This document shows, one piece after another, positions 24,474 to 33,769 of a stretch of DNA of 64,000 nt. The notes under the pieces are model-generated. The model saw nothing but the letters and a program-made list of their open reading frames with translations. It was not told the DNA's origin and did not search any database. Positions within the stretch are counted from its first letter, which is position 1, and every line of letters begins with the position of its first letter. The stretch is taken from positions 124,001 to 188,000 of the forward strand of contig NZ_JAAIJY010000002.1 of the NCBI RefSeq assembly GCF_011752065.1, written 5' to 3'. The position numbers and the translations under genes were made by a program. Source of the DNA: Actinomyces sp. ZJ308 (GTDB lineage: Bacteria > Actinomycetota > Actinomycetes > Actinomycetales > Actinomycetaceae).

Positions 24474-26207
24474 ATGAAAATAAGCATGAAACAGTGTGCG
24501 GCTCCGAGCCGGGTCATGTCGGCGCGTCGTCGGGTGTCTGCTGGGGTGCTGGCGGCTGTGGCGGGTGTGTGTCTGGGGGTGGGGGCCGGTGTGGTTCCCG
24601 CTGCTGCGGCGCCGGCTGTCCCGGCTGTTCCGGCTCAGGCGGCGGTGCCTGCGGGGTTGGAGTCGTTCTACGGCCAGAAGGTGGAGTGGTACGACTGCGG
24701 TGCCACTGGGGGGATGGAGAGGTCGGCGGAGGCGACGGCGTTCAAGTGCGCCAAGGTCAGGGTGCCGCTGGATTACTCCAAGCCCGATGGTGAGACCATT
24801 GAGATCGCCATGAAGAAGCATGTGGCCACCGGATCGGTGCGCCGGGGCAGCCTCTTCATCAACCCCGGCGGCCCCGGTTACTCAGGGGTGGAGATGGTGG
24901 AGAGCAACGAGACCGAGTTCTCGCCCGACCTCAACGCATCCTTCGACATCATCGGCTTCGACCCCCGCGGCGTGGGGGCCTCGACGCCGATCACCTGCGA
25001 CGTCGTCGGGGGAGCACTGCCCGCCGGCGCGGCTCAGGCAGCCATGGGAGTCAATGACCCCCTGCCCGGTTCCCTCGCCGCCGACGCCGCCGGCGCCGAC
25101 CCCACCCCCTTCCAGGACGCCCAGGACCCCGCCGCCGATGGCGCGGCGCAAGGGGACATCAGCTTCCAGACGCTCATCGACGAGATCACCAAGGACTTCA
25201 CGCAGGAGGAGGCCCAGTGCGCCGCCAGCACCAAGCCGGCCGGGCTGCTCGACCACGTGGACACCGTCTCGGTGGCCCGGGACCTCGACGTCCTGCGGGC
25301 GCTGTCCGGGGATGACAAGCTCAACTACCTGGGCTTCTCCTACGGCACCTACCTGGGCGCCCACTACGCCGAGCTCTTCCCCGCCAACACCGGCCGCATG
25401 GTCCTCGACGGCGCCGTCGACCCCAGTCTCTCGCTGGGGGAGCGGGCCGCCGGCCAGGCCGCGGGCTTCGAGAGCTCGCTGCGCACCTACGTCGAGCAGT
25501 GCCAGGCGGGTCAGGCCGTCCAGGCCGGCCAGAGCTGTCCGCTCACCGGCGACACCGAGGCCGGGGCCCAGCAGATCCGCGATCTCATCGCGGCAGCCGA
25601 CCAGACGCCACTGAAGACCTCCGACCCGAACGTCACCGTGGATGGCAGCACGATCCGCGTCGTCGTTCGCCGCCTCATGTACTCCTCCGAGTACTGGAGC
25701 TTCCTCACCTACGCCCTCGACCAGGCCATCACCCAGAACGACGGCTCCTACCTCCAGGCGCTCTACGGTCCGGCGACGGCCGGCGTCAGCGCGCCGACCT
25801 ACTACGCCGTCAACTGCCTCGACATCCCGGTTCAGGGGGACATGGCCGCTTGGGAGAAGGAGTATCAGCAGATCACTCAGACCTCGCCGACCTTCGGCGC
25901 CTCCTTGAGCAACCAGGACGCGCGCTGCCGGGCATGGGGCCACAACGGGACCCGCAAGCCCGCCCCCATCCACGCCAAGGGGGCCGCCCCCATCCTGGTG
26001 GTGGGCACGACCGGTGACCCGGCCACCCCCTACGCCTGGTCACAGGCCATGGCCGAGCAGCTCGAGTCCGGCCGGCTGCTGACATCGGAGGGCAACGGCC
26101 ACACCGCCTACGGACGCTCCGGTTCCTGCATCCATGGCGCAGTCGACGGCTACCTCATCAACGGGACGGTGCCCGAGCAGGGCGCGACCTGCAAGAGCGG
26201 TGAGTGA
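24474..26207 (+). CDS. Secreted TAP-like alpha/beta hydrolase, copy 2
   Basis: 577 residues from ATG 24474 (MKISMKQCAAPSR), which sits seven bases after TAATAT with no ribosome site, so a leaderless transcript is possible. An in-frame GTG at 24333 would lie in poorly coding DNA. The signal peptide is the same as in copy 1. Active-site Ser289 is in GFSYGTYLGAHY, with VGTTGDPATPYAW and SEGNGHTAYG for Asp and His. An Ala/Asp/Pro-rich insertion (DPLPGSLAADAAGADP to QGDISF) of about 45 residues before the catalytic part distinguishes it from copy 1. Same predicted extracellular peptidase role. Confidence 0.92.
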   Translation: MKISMKQCAAPSRVMSARRRVSAGVLAAVAGVCLGVGAGVVPAAAAPAVPAVPAQAAVPAGLESFYGQKVEWYDCGATGGMERSAEATAFKCAKVRVPLDYSKPDGETIEIAMKKHVATGSVRRGSLFINPGGPGYSGVEMVESNETEFSPDLNASFDIIGFDPRGVGASTPITCDVVGGALPAGAAQAAMGVNDPLPGSLAADAAGADPTPFQDAQDPAADGAAQGDISFQTLIDEITKDFTQEEAQCAASTKPAGLLDHVDTVSVARDLDVLRALSGDDKLNYLGFSYGTYLGAHYAELFPANTGRMVLDGAVDPSLSLGERAAGQAAGFESSLRTYVEQCQAGQAVQAGQSCPLTGDTEAGAQQIRDLIAAADQTPLKTSDPNVTVDGSTIRVVVRRLMYSSEYWSFLTYALDQAITQNDGSYLQALYGPATAGVSAPTYYAVNCLDIPVQGDMAAWEKEYQQITQTSPTFGASLSNQDARCRAWGHNGTRKPAPIHAKGAAPILVVGTTGDPATPYAWSQAMAEQLESGRLLTSEGNGHTAYGRSGSCIHGAVDGYLINGTVPEQGATCKSGE

Positions 26208-26305
26208 TGCCGGCCTACGCGGGGCCGAGTACGGCCATGGGTAGGTGTCTCCGCTCCACCTACAGGAGGAGGAGTCTGAGGACTCGGCGTCATAAGGTTC
26301 ATCCC

Positions 26306-27901
26306 GTGACTACTGAGACTCCTCGTCAGCCTCGTACCAAGCGCTTTGTCGCGGCGATCGCCGCGCTCCTGGTGTGCACCGGCCTGACGGCCTGCCAGGG
26401 CTCCCCGGATATCAAGGCCTCGCCGGCCACGGCCTCGGCCTCGGCAACGGTCCCGGCCGGGTTGGAGGGCTTCTACACCCAGAAGGTCTCCTGGTACACC
26501 TGCGCCAAGAAGGGCATGGACCAGGCGAAGTCCGGGGAGGACACCGGCTTCACCTGCGCCAAGGTCAAGGTGCCGCTGGACTACGACAACCCCGGTGGTG
26601 AGACGATCGAGATCGCGGTGAAGAAGCGGGCCGCCAACGGGGACTCGGTCGGGTCCTTGTTCATCAACCCGGGCGGGCCGGGAGGATCGGGCACCGACCT
26701 GGTCGAGAGCGTCGGCTCCTACTTCTCCAAGAACCTGCTGGGCTCCTACGACGTCGTCGGGTTCGATCCTCGGGGCGTGGGCGCCTCAACGGCGATCGAC
26801 TGTCTGACCGATGCCGAGCTCGACGCCGAGCGAGCCGGCGCGAACGACCCGGCGACGCCGTCGGCGACCGCGACCATCGAGCGGGCCCAGAAGATGAACA
26901 CGGCCTGCGAGTCGAAGACCAGCACCCCGGGCCTCCTGGACCACATCGACACCATCAGCGCCGCCCGGGACCTCGACATCCTGCGCGCTGTCGACGGACA
27001 GCAGGTCCTCACCTACCTGGGCTTCTCCTACGGCACCTACCTGGGGGCGACCTACGCCGAGCTCTTCCCGGCCAGTACCGGCCGCATGGTCCTCGACGGC
27101 GCCGTCGACCCGTCTCTGGGCGCGGAGGACCTGGCTCTGGGCCAGGCCAAGGGCTTCGAGGCCTCGCTGCGGGCCTACGTGGAGAACTGCCAGAGCTCCA
27201 GGACGGGTTGTCCCTTGAGCGGAGACGTCGACTCCGGCGTCTCCCAGATCCGCGAGCTCCTGGAGTCCACGAAGACGGCACCGATCCCGACCTCCGACGA
27301 CCAGCGGCCGCTGACCTACGACCTGGCCCTCTACGGTGTCCTGGGATCGATGTACCAGACCAGCCTGTGGCCGTCTCTCAACCTGGCCCTGGGCCAGGCG
27401 ATGGGCAACACAGGAGACCCGGACGGGAGCGGGCTGCTCACGATCGCCGATGCCATCGCCTATCGGCAGAGCGACGGCAGCTACTCCGGTAACGGCGCTG
27501 AGGCCCTCATGGCGGTCAACTGCCTGGACTACCCGGTCCAGGGCGACAACGCCTCCTGGGAGCAGAACGCCACCGCCGTCAAGGAGGCCTCGCCCACCTT
27601 CAGCTCGCAGCTGCTCTACCCCGACGCCTACTGCCAGGGCTGGGGTCATGAGTCGAGCCGCAAGCGTGAGAAGATCACGGCCTCCGGCGCCCCGCCGATC
27701 CTCGTGGTGGGGACCACCGGTGACCCGGCCACCCCGTACGCCTGGTCCGAGGCCCTGGCCGAGCAGCTCGAGTCCGGCCGGCTCCTCACCTGGAAGGGCA
27801 ACGGTCACACCGCCTACGGGCGCTCCAACGACTGCGTCAAGAACGCCGTCGACACCTACCTGCTCAACGGCACGATGCCCGACAAGGGACTGACCTGCTG
27901 A
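26306..27901 (+). CDS. TAP-like alpha/beta hydrolase lipoprotein, copy 3
   Basis: 531 residues from GTG 26306; upstream in-frame ATGs (26204, 26237) would give an Arg-rich leader before the signal. The signal ends LVCTGLTACQGS, a lipobox, so this copy is lipid-anchored rather than released. Ser241 is in GFSYGTYLGATYAELFP, with VGTTGDPATPYAW and WKGNGHTAYG. It is more diverged from copies 1 and 2 and has normal high-GC codon use throughout. A strong hairpin at 27951 closes the cluster. Predicted role: surface aminopeptidase or esterase. Confidence 0.92.
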   Translation: MTTETPRQPRTKRFVAAIAALLVCTGLTACQGSPDIKASPATASASATVPAGLEGFYTQKVSWYTCAKKGMDQAKSGEDTGFTCAKVKVPLDYDNPGGETIEIAVKKRAANGDSVGSLFINPGGPGGSGTDLVESVGSYFSKNLLGSYDVVGFDPRGVGASTAIDCLTDAELDAERAGANDPATPSATATIERAQKMNTACESKTSTPGLLDHIDTISAARDLDILRAVDGQQVLTYLGFSYGTYLGATYAELFPASTGRMVLDGAVDPSLGAEDLALGQAKGFEASLRAYVENCQSSRTGCPLSGDVDSGVSQIRELLESTKTAPIPTSDDQRPLTYDLALYGVLGSMYQTSLWPSLNLALGQAMGNTGDPDGSGLLTIADAIAYRQSDGSYSGNGAEALMAVNCLDYPVQGDNASWEQNATAVKEASPTFSSQLLYPDAYCQGWGHESSRKREKITASGAPPILVVGTTGDPATPYAWSEALAEQLESGRLLTWKGNGHTAYGRSNDCVKNAVDTYLLNGTMPDKGLTC

Positions 27902-27950
27902 CCGGCACGCGGGTGCACGGCGAGTCCTGAGCACCCGCCAGGGATGAGTC

Positions 27951-27985
27951 CGGCCCCGGACGGCTCGTGAAGCCGTCCGGGGCCG
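27951..27985. terminator. Bidirectional terminator
   Basis: A perfect 15-bp stem (27951-27965 with 27971-27985) with loop CGTGA, between the convergent third TAP gene and the asparaginase gene. It is rich in G/C and followed by ATTCT on the top strand. Confidence 0.8.
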
Positions 27986-28024
27986 ATTCTGTGGAGCGGG
28001 CTCGGCTGCTCCACTGCCGGGGCG

Positions 28025-29023
28025 CTACTCGCTCAGCTCGCCGGCGATGGAGCGCTCCATCCACCGGGCCAGCTCGTCCCCGCGCAACCCCTGCGAGAGC
28101 AGGAACTGGACCTTGGCGTAGGCGGCCTCCAGGGTCATGTCGCGGCTGCCGACGGCGCCGCTGCGGGCAAGAGCGTCACCGGCCTCGTAGTGGCCCAGAA
28201 GGACCTCGGACTCGTGGCACTGGGAGGTGACGATGACGGCCGTTCCGGCGGCGATCACCCGCTCGATGACATCGGTCAGCCCCGGTTCCTGGGAGGGGAG
28301 GTTGCCGACCCCGAAGGCCCGCAGGACCACCGCCTCGGGCAGCGGCGTCAGCAGCGCCTCCAGGCGCGTCGCGGTGATACCCGGGGCCAGGTCGATGACG
28401 ACGACGTCGTGACGCGCATAGGGGGCGGCGTCCCTCCAGCCGGCCCCTGCCGACGTCGCCGCCGCCCACTGCCACGGGGCGCCGGTGGTGGCCAGCGGGG
28501 CGGCATTGGGGGACTCGAATCCGGTGAAGGCCCACGAGGAGGACTTCGTCGCGCGGTTCCCGGCCAGAAGCCGGTGACCGAAGAACAGGCAGACCCCGTT
28601 GATGCGCCCGGAGGTGGCGGCCTTGAGCGCACCGGTGACGTTCGCCGCGGCGTCGGAGCCCAGGACCCCGAGCGGGAGCTGGGAGCCGGTGACGACGACG
28701 GGCGTGGCCAGGTCCGTCAGCGCGTAGGACAGGGCGGCGCTCGTGTAGGCCATCGTGTCGGTCCCGTGCAGGACCACGAAGGCGGCCTCCGGGTCGGCCG
28801 CGGCGTGGGCGCGCAGGTCGTCCACGATCGCCTGCCAGGACAACGGAGTGGCGTTCGAGGAGTCGATGAGCGGCTCCAGGGAGGTCACCGTCACCGCGTG
28901 CGCCAGGGGCGTGCCCTCTAGCAGGGAGCTGAGCCAGCCCTCCAGGTCGGCGCCGGGAACGAGGCCGTGGGGGGAGTCCACCATCCCGATGGTGCCCCCG
29001 GTGTAGGTGATGTGAACGTGCAT
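28025..29023 (-). CDS. ansA: L-asparaginase, type I
   Basis: 332 residues from ATG 29023, preceded by CAGGAG. It hydrolyses asparagine to aspartate and ammonia. The nucleophile lies in ITYTGGTIGM (Thr11), and the second conserved block is VVLHGTDTMAYTSAALSYAL. GSQLPLGVLGSDAAANV and NRATKSSSW are further family features. There is no signal peptide, so it is a cytoplasmic enzyme. It starts 17 bases after the stop of the AnsP-like permease gene on the same strand, so uptake and hydrolysis of asparagine form one operon. The permease gene is frameshifted here, so this enzyme may depend on other uptake systems in this strain. Confidence 0.93.
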   Translation of the reverse strand: MHVHITYTGGTIGMVDSPHGLVPGADLEGWLSSLLEGTPLAHAVTVTSLEPLIDSSNATPLSWQAIVDDLRAHAAADPEAAFVVLHGTDTMAYTSAALSYALTDLATPVVVTGSQLPLGVLGSDAAANVTGALKAATSGRINGVCLFFGHRLLAGNRATKSSSWAFTGFESPNAAPLATTGAPWQWAAATSAGAGWRDAAPYARHDVVVIDLAPGITATRLEALLTPLPEAVVLRAFGVGNLPSQEPGLTDVIERVIAAGTAVIVTSQCHESEVLLGHYEAGDALARSGAVGSRDMTLEAAYAKVQFLLSQGLRGDELARWMERSIAGELSE

Positions 29024-29040
29024 GGTTCGGCTCCTGCCGG

Positions 29041-30589
29041 TCAGGCCTCGTGCGGTGAGGCGGAGGCTGATCCGTCCACCTCGTCGGCGAGGACCTCCTC
29101 GAGGAGGTCTCCCCGGATCCGCCCTCGCACTGCGTACCAGCCTGCCACCATCATGACGACGACGATGGCGAACAGCACCAGGGTCCACCGTCCGGCCGGG
29201 TCGGCGAGGTTGGAGGCGACAACGATGGTGAAGAAGGCCAGGGCCGCATAGTTGGTCCAGGGGGCTCCGGGCATGCGGTAGGTCGGGCGTTCCTCCCTGC
29301 CGTCGTGCACCCGTCGGAGGAAGGCGAGGTGGGTGACGAGGATGGCGCCCCAGGTGCCGGCGATGCCGATACCGGCGAGATTCATGACGATGTCGAAGGC
29401 ATCGCCCGGCAGGTAGGCGTTGAGGACGACGCCGAGCAGTCCCAGCGCCGAGGTGATGATGATGCCGCCGGCGGGAACCTGGTGCTTGTTGAGCCCGGCC
29501 GCGACCCGGGGAGCCTCGCCGGCCACCGCCATGGAGCGCAGGGTGCGGCCGGTCGCGTACAGGCCGGCATTGAGGGAGGACAGCGCGGCGGTGAGGACCA
29601 CGACCTGGATGATGTCGCCGGCGTAGGGCACGCCGATGCCGGAGAAGAAGGTGACGAAGGGCGACTCGGTCCTCGAGTAGGAGGTGTAGGGCAGAACCAG
29701 GGCCAGAAGCCAGACGGAGCCGACGTAGAAGACGAAGATGCGCAGAATCATCGAGTTGATCGCCTTGGGCAGGATCTTCTCGGCGTCCTTCGCCTCACCG
29801 GCGGCCACCCCCACCATCTCCGTGCCTCCGAAGGCGAAGACCACGCCGAGGGCGAGGGCGAAGACGATCGGGAATCCTTCGGGGAAGAACCCCCCCGTTT
29901 CCCAGAATATTGTGAGTGCCTGCGGTGATAGCGTCTCCGTTGGAGGCCGTACCGGTGTGAAGCCCGAGAATAATGGCGACGACGGCTACCACCATGAAGG
30001 ACACGATGGCGGCGACCTTGATGAGCGCGAACCAGAACTCGGCCTCCCCGAACATCTTGACGTTGAGCATGTTGAGGATGAAGACCAGGACGAGGGCCAC
30101 GAGCGCGAAGACCCACTGCGGCACGATCTGCAGATTCTTCCAGTAGTGGAGATAGAGGGCCACGGCCGTGATGTCGGCCATGACCGTCACCGACCAGTCC
30201 AGGAAGAAGAACCATCCAGTGATATAGGCGCCCTTCTCCCCGAGGAACTCACGGGCGTAGGAGACGAATGCGCCGGAGGAGGGCCTGCGGATGGCGAGCT
30301 CGCCCAGTGCTCGAACCATGAGAAACGCGAAGACGCCACAGACGGCGTAGGCGAACATCAGGCCCGCTCCGCCTTCCTTGAGGCGTCCGCCGGCACCCAT
30401 GAAAAGACCGGTGCCGATGGAGCCGCCAATGGCGATCATCTGCAGGTGGCGGTTCTTCAGTGACTTGTTGTATCCCGCGTCGCCGCGGTCCTGGACGAGA
30501 TCACCCTGGAGCGAGTCGGTGGAGGCGCGAGATGAATCCGGTTGGGGTGATGAAGGAGCGGAGGAAGAGCTGGACGCTGACTCGGTCAT
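29041..30589 (-). pseudogene. ansP: AnsP-like amino acid permease, frameshift at a C7 tract
   Basis: APC-family permease, most like L-asparagine permease AnsP. The first frame starts ATG 30589 and reads LQMIAIGGSIGTGLFMGAGG, RRPSSGAFVSYAREFLGEK and FGEAEFWFALIKVAAIVSF. At 29890-29896 a run of seven C (G on the coding strand) pushes it into an Arg-rich frame that stops at 29795. The second frame, from the same point, continues FFPEGFPIVFALALG, VFAFGGTEMVGVAAGEAKD and the remaining transmembrane segments to 29041. Six G instead of seven restore 515 residues and about 12 helices. It is the upstream gene of an operon with asparaginase. Confidence 0.82.
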
Positions 30590-30830
30590 GGGGATCCTTA
30601 CGGGAGGGAGACCTGTTGAATGACGTGTGGAGAATATCGGGGTCCGGCAGGGGCGGCCGGCGCGGGTGGCGCCCGCCGAGTGGAAGTCACCTACCAGGAT
30701 GCGCGCTGCTTCGGTATTGCTCCAGTGCAGAGCCTGAGAATCCTGGGGGTGGAGGCCTGCCTGATGTTCTGCTGACGCGCAGGACTCCGCTCACTGTGTC
30801 GAGGAACACTGTCGTCGGTGTTGCGCTGGA

Positions 30831-30860
30831 TTGCGGAGGCGGGCGCAGGAACGGTATGTT
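30831..30860 (+). promoter_or_regulatory. Possible tRNA promoter
   Basis: TTGCGG (30831-30836), 18 bases, TATGTT (30855-30860), 24 bases before the tRNA. The preceding 240 bases, back to the permease start at 30589, hold no gene that I can support. Confidence 0.4.
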
Positions 30861-30884
30861 CGGCTCTGCTGCTGACGCCAGTAC

Positions 30885-30957
30885 GCCGCCTTAGCTCAGT
30901 CGGCAGAGCGATTCACTCGTAATGAATAGGTCGTGGGTTCGATTCCCACAGGCGGCT
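30885..30957 (+). tRNA. tRNA-Thr (anticodon CGT)
   Basis: A 73-base cloverleaf: seven-base acceptor stem GCCGCCT with AGGCGGC, D arm GCTC..GAGC, five-base anticodon stem ATTCA/TGAAT, loop CTCGTAA with anticodon CGT (30918-30920), T arm GTGGG-TTCGATT-CCCAC, discriminator T. CCA is not encoded. It decodes ACG threonine codons. Confidence 0.95.
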
Positions 30958-30962
30958 CGATC

Positions 30963-30993
30963 AGCCCCGGGAGCACTTGCCTCCCGGGGCTTT
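30963..30993 (+). terminator. tRNA terminator
   Basis: AGCCCCGGGAG (30963-30973), 7-base loop, CTCCCGGGGCT (30981-30991), then TTTCG. A strong stem six bases after the tRNA. Confidence 0.85.
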
Positions 30994-31483
30994 CGCGTTA
31001 CCGGACTCCTCGTTCTCGGCTGTGCGCTCTGACACACTTGCCTCGTCTATGACGGAGCTCCGTCGTTCCTGATTTCTGGGACGGCCGTGTCTCTCAATTG
31101 CTCACTCTCAAGCGGTTGAGGCTGAGTTCTGCCGTCGGGAGGCAGGATTTTCCCCTGCAGGGGTTTCGGGGGCGAGGGTGCGGTCCCGGTGGCAACAGTC
31201 ATCTCTTCTGGCTGGGAGAATCATCCACTGCTGTCTGAGAGTCCTCTGGGAGGCGATCCGCCATGGGTTGGGCGGTCTTCGGATACCTCTAGTCGGTTGG
31301 AGGGGCGTGTCTGACGGGCGTGGTTTGCCTGCCTGCACCTCGTGGAGATCTCCAAAGGGGACATCAGGGCTTTCACAGTTTTCATCCCCGTTGTCGGGAG
31401 GTGTGAGGCGGTATGGCGGCGTGGGGCGCTGCGGGTTTTGGGGCTGTGGGTGTGATCAGTAATGCGGGTGGCGAAAAGTTGTG
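30994..31483. other. Gene-free interval between tRNA-Thr and lsr2
   Basis: About 490 bases with short frames on both strands but none with a credible ribosome site, codon bias or recognisable product. Composition is somewhat less GC-rich than the flanks. A tRNA-adjacent gap like this can hold remnants of integrated elements, but I see no integrase fragment or repeat of the tRNA 3' end. Confidence 0.5.
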
Positions 31484-31512
31484 TTGCATTGAGGGCAACT
31501 ATTGTTTAATCT
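31484..31512 (+). promoter_or_regulatory. Promoter of lsr2
   Basis: TTGCAT (31484-31489), 17 bases, TAATCT (31507-31512), 60 bases before the ATG. It lies in the most AT-rich stretch of the region, so Lsr2 itself may bind here and control its own gene. Confidence 0.5.
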
Positions 31513-31572
31513 AACGTTGTCCGCAGCGGGATACCTGCTTAGGTCCGCTCCCCCCAGTCAGAATGAGGAATC

Positions 31573-31899
31573 ATGGCACAGAAGACTCAGGTCATCCTCG
31601 TCGACGATGTCGACGGGTCCGAGGCCAACCAGACCGTTACCTTCGCCCTTGATGGCGTGACCTACGAGATCGACCTGAACGATGAGCACGCAGCGGCTCT
31701 TCGTGAGTCCCTTGAGGAATGGGTTGGAAAGGCGCGTCGTACCGGCGGTCGTCGTAGTTCCGGTCGTCGTCGTTCCAGCGGTCCTTCCGACACTCAGAAG
31801 ATTCGCGAATGGGCCCGTGAGCAGGGCCTGGAGGTTTCTGATCGCGGTCGCGTCTCTGCTGAGGTGCGCAAGGCCTACTATGAGGTCAACCCCAGCTAA
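31573..31899 (+). CDS. lsr2: Lsr2 family nucleoid-associated protein
   Basis: 108 residues. The N-terminal dimerisation domain is MAQKTQVILVDDVDG with VTFALDGVTYEIDL. A basic linker GRRSSGRRRSSG joins it to the C-terminal DNA-binding domain (IREWAREQGLEVSDRGRVSAEVRKAY), whose GRV triplet stands where the AT-hook-like RGR contact is made (DRGRV). Lsr2 bridges AT-rich DNA and silences foreign genes in Actinobacteria, so it is a plausible silencer of the low-GC island at 7.4-10.8 kb. AATGAGGAATC precedes the ATG. A strong hairpin lies 85 bases downstream. Confidence 0.95.
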   Translation: MAQKTQVILVDDVDGSEANQTVTFALDGVTYEIDLNDEHAAALRESLEEWVGKARRTGGRRSSGRRRSSGPSDTQKIREWAREQGLEVSDRGRVSAEVRKAYYEVNPS

Positions 31900-31983
31900 C
31901 CGAGGGCATGTGGGTGTGGCGGGCTCATGCGAGCCGGCACCCTGCATCGAGTCAACCTCGAGCTTATTGCCACCTCGCACCAT

Positions 31984-32019
31984 GGTCCTGGTTATGCGCT
32001 CAGGCGCATCACCAGGACC
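31984..32019 (+). terminator. Terminator after lsr2
   Basis: GGTCCTGGT-T-ATGCGC pairs with GCGCAT-C-ACCAGGACC around loop TCAG. A 15-bp stem with one internal mismatch, followed by GTCGTGTTTTC. The remaining interval to gpmA (32020-32266) shows no gene. Confidence 0.75.
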
Positions 32020-32266
32020 GTCGTGTTTTCAATACGTGAATATGGCTTTCGGGTGAACACTGCACACGGGGCGGTGCCTGCTCTCTTACCCCGTGGCCCG
32101 AGGTCTGATCCCGCTCCTCCACACACGGATCATGGAGCGCGGGCCCCGCCGCGACGAGGCGAGCGTCGGGCTGCGACCCCGAAGACCGTTCCCTCACACC
32201 CCTCTGCGCAACACATAGGACCTCCAGGGCCTCGCGCGGTGCCTGTGATCCTGGCAGGATGGCCCC

Positions 32267-33004
32267 ATGGCTTACACCCTCGTACTGCTCCGCCACGGCG
32301 AGAGCGAATGGAACGCGAAGAACCTCTTCACCGGCTGGGTTGACGTCCCGCTGTCAGACAAGGGACGCGCCGAGGCCGTCCACGGCGGTGAGCTCCTCAA
32401 GGAGGCCGGTGTCCTCCCGGAGAAGCTCTTCACCTCGATGCTGCGACGCGCCATCATGACCGCCAACCTCTCCCTGGACGCCGCTGACCGCCACTGGATC
32501 CCGGTGGAGCGTGACTGGCGCCTCAACGAGCGCCACTACGGCGCTCTGCAGGGCAAGAACAAGAAGGAGATCCGCGACGAGTACGGGGAGGAGCAGTTCA
32601 TGCAGTGGCGCCGCTCCTACGACGTGCCGCCGCCCGCCATCGAGCCCGGCTCCGAGTTCTCCCAGGACACCGACCCCCGCTACGCCGGTGAGCCCATCCC
32701 CGCCACCGAGTGCCTCAAGGACGTCCTCGAGCGTCTTCTTCCCTACTGGGAGGGCACCATCGTCCCCGAGATCAAGACCGGCAAGACCGTCATGATCGCC
32801 GCCCACGGCAACTCGCTGCGCGCCATCGTCAAGCACCTGGACGACATCTCCGACGACGACATCGCCGGCGTCAACATCCCCACCGGGATCCCGCTGGTCT
32901 ACGAGCTCGACGAGGAGACCCTCAAGCCCCTCAAGAAGGGCGGCCGCTACCTCGACCCCGAGGCCGAGGCCAAGATCGCGGCGGTGGCCAACCAGGGCAA
33001 GTGA
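32267..33004 (+). CDS. gpmA: 2,3-bisphosphoglycerate-dependent phosphoglycerate mutase
   Basis: 245 residues. Interconverts 3- and 2-phosphoglycerate in glycolysis through a phosphohistidine. [10 protein letters not shown] contains the catalytic His (about residue 10). [28 protein letters not shown] and [14 protein letters not shown] (second His) are the family blocks. The start ATG is preceded by CAGGATGG. In Mycobacterium the same gene precedes senX3-regX3, as it does here with phoU in between, which supports the assignment and the actinobacterial origin. Confidence 0.96.
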   Translation: MAYTLVLLRHGESEWNAKNLFTGWVDVPLSDKGRAEAVHGGELLKEAGVLPEKLFTSMLRRAIMTANLSLDAADRHWIPVERDWRLNERHYGALQGKNKKEIRDEYGEEQFMQWRRSYDVPPPAIEPGSEFSQDTDPRYAGEPIPATECLKDVLERLLPYWEGTIVPEIKTGKTVMIAAHGNSLRAIVKHLDDISDDDIAGVNIPTGIPLVYELDEETLKPLKKGGRYLDPEAEAKIAAVANQGK

Positions 33005-33028
33005 GCCCATCGGCTCTTCCCTGTAACG

Positions 33029-33071
33029 GGCGGGCGGCGTCGAACCTTCGTCAGGTTTGACGCCGCCCGCC
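33029..33071. terminator. Bidirectional terminator between gpmA and phoU
   Basis: A 19-bp stem with a single G-T wobble (33029-33047 with 33053-33071) and loop TCGTC, between the convergent gpmA and phoU genes. Confidence 0.85.
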
Positions 33072-33088
33072 TCGTTGGCGCGGATCGC

Positions 33089-33769
33089 TCAGTGGAGCGC
33101 GTCGGCGTCCTCGGCGTCGTGCGTCTCCGGCATGGAGGCCCCCGAGACGAGGTAGGCCACGCGGCTGGCCACCGACGTCGAGTGGTCCCCGAAGCGCTCG
33201 AGGAACCGGCCCATGAGGACGGCGTCGATGACCTGCTGGCGGCTCAGGTCGTGGGCCGGGTCCAGGATCATCTGGAAGGAGCGCCGGTGCAGGGCGTCGA
33301 GCTCGGCGTCGTTGGACTGGATGACGGCGGCCAGCTCCAGGTCCCGCGTCGAGATGAGGCGGGCGACGTCCTTGCCCGCACGCACCGCCAGGTCCGCCAT
33401 CTGGAGGATGAGCCCCAGGACCGGCTCGGGCAGCGGCGGCTCGGGGTAGCGGCCCCGGGCGATCGCCGCCACGTGACGGGCCAGGTCGCCCTGGCGCTCA
33501 AGGGTCTGGGCCATGCGCAGCGCGGACAGGACGTTGCGCAGGTCCCCGGCCACCGGCTGCTGGCGGGCCAGCAGCATGACGCACAGGTCGTCGATGTCCC
33601 GCTGGAGGTCGTTGATGCGCTCGTCGGCGTCGATCACCTGCTCGGCGATGACGATGTCCCCCTGGCGCAGGGACTCCGCGGCGCGCTCGATCGCGGTGGC
33701 GACCTGGTTGGCCATGGACTCGAGGTCGGAGCCCAGCTGCTTGAGCTCCTGGTTGAAGATGGCGCGCAT
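33089..33769 (-). CDS. phoU: Phosphate-system regulator PhoU
   Basis: 226 residues, all helical, with two PhoU repeats. The N-terminal repeat has RAIFNQELKQLGSDL and ITDLQRDIDDL-like spacing (DADERINDLQRDIDDLC). The second has EPVLGLILQMADLAVRAGKDVARL and FLERFGDHSTSVASRVAYLVSG. The metal-binding E-x3-D pattern is visible in both (ADERINDLQRD; LERFGDHSTS). PhoU restrains the PstSCAB transporter and signals phosphate sufficiency to the SenX3-RegX3 pair. It is divergent from senX3, with 211 bases between. Confidence 0.94.
   Translation of the reverse strand: MRAIFNQELKQLGSDLESMANQVATAIERAAESLRQGDIVIAEQVIDADERINDLQRDIDDLCVMLLARQQPVAGDLRNVLSALRMAQTLERQGDLARHVAAIARGRYPEPPLPEPVLGLILQMADLAVRAGKDVARLISTRDLELAAVIQSNDAELDALHRRSFQMILDPAHDLSRQQVIDAVLMGRFLERFGDHSTSVASRVAYLVSGASMPETHDAEDADALH

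Noticed and set aside
31108-31462. Short frames between tRNA-Thr and lsr2
   Set aside because: Both strands have comparable frames, with no codon bias or recognisable product.
30885-31572. Possible integration site of a mobile element at tRNA-Thr
   Set aside because: No integrase, no second copy of the tRNA 3' end, and a normal terminator directly follows the tRNA.
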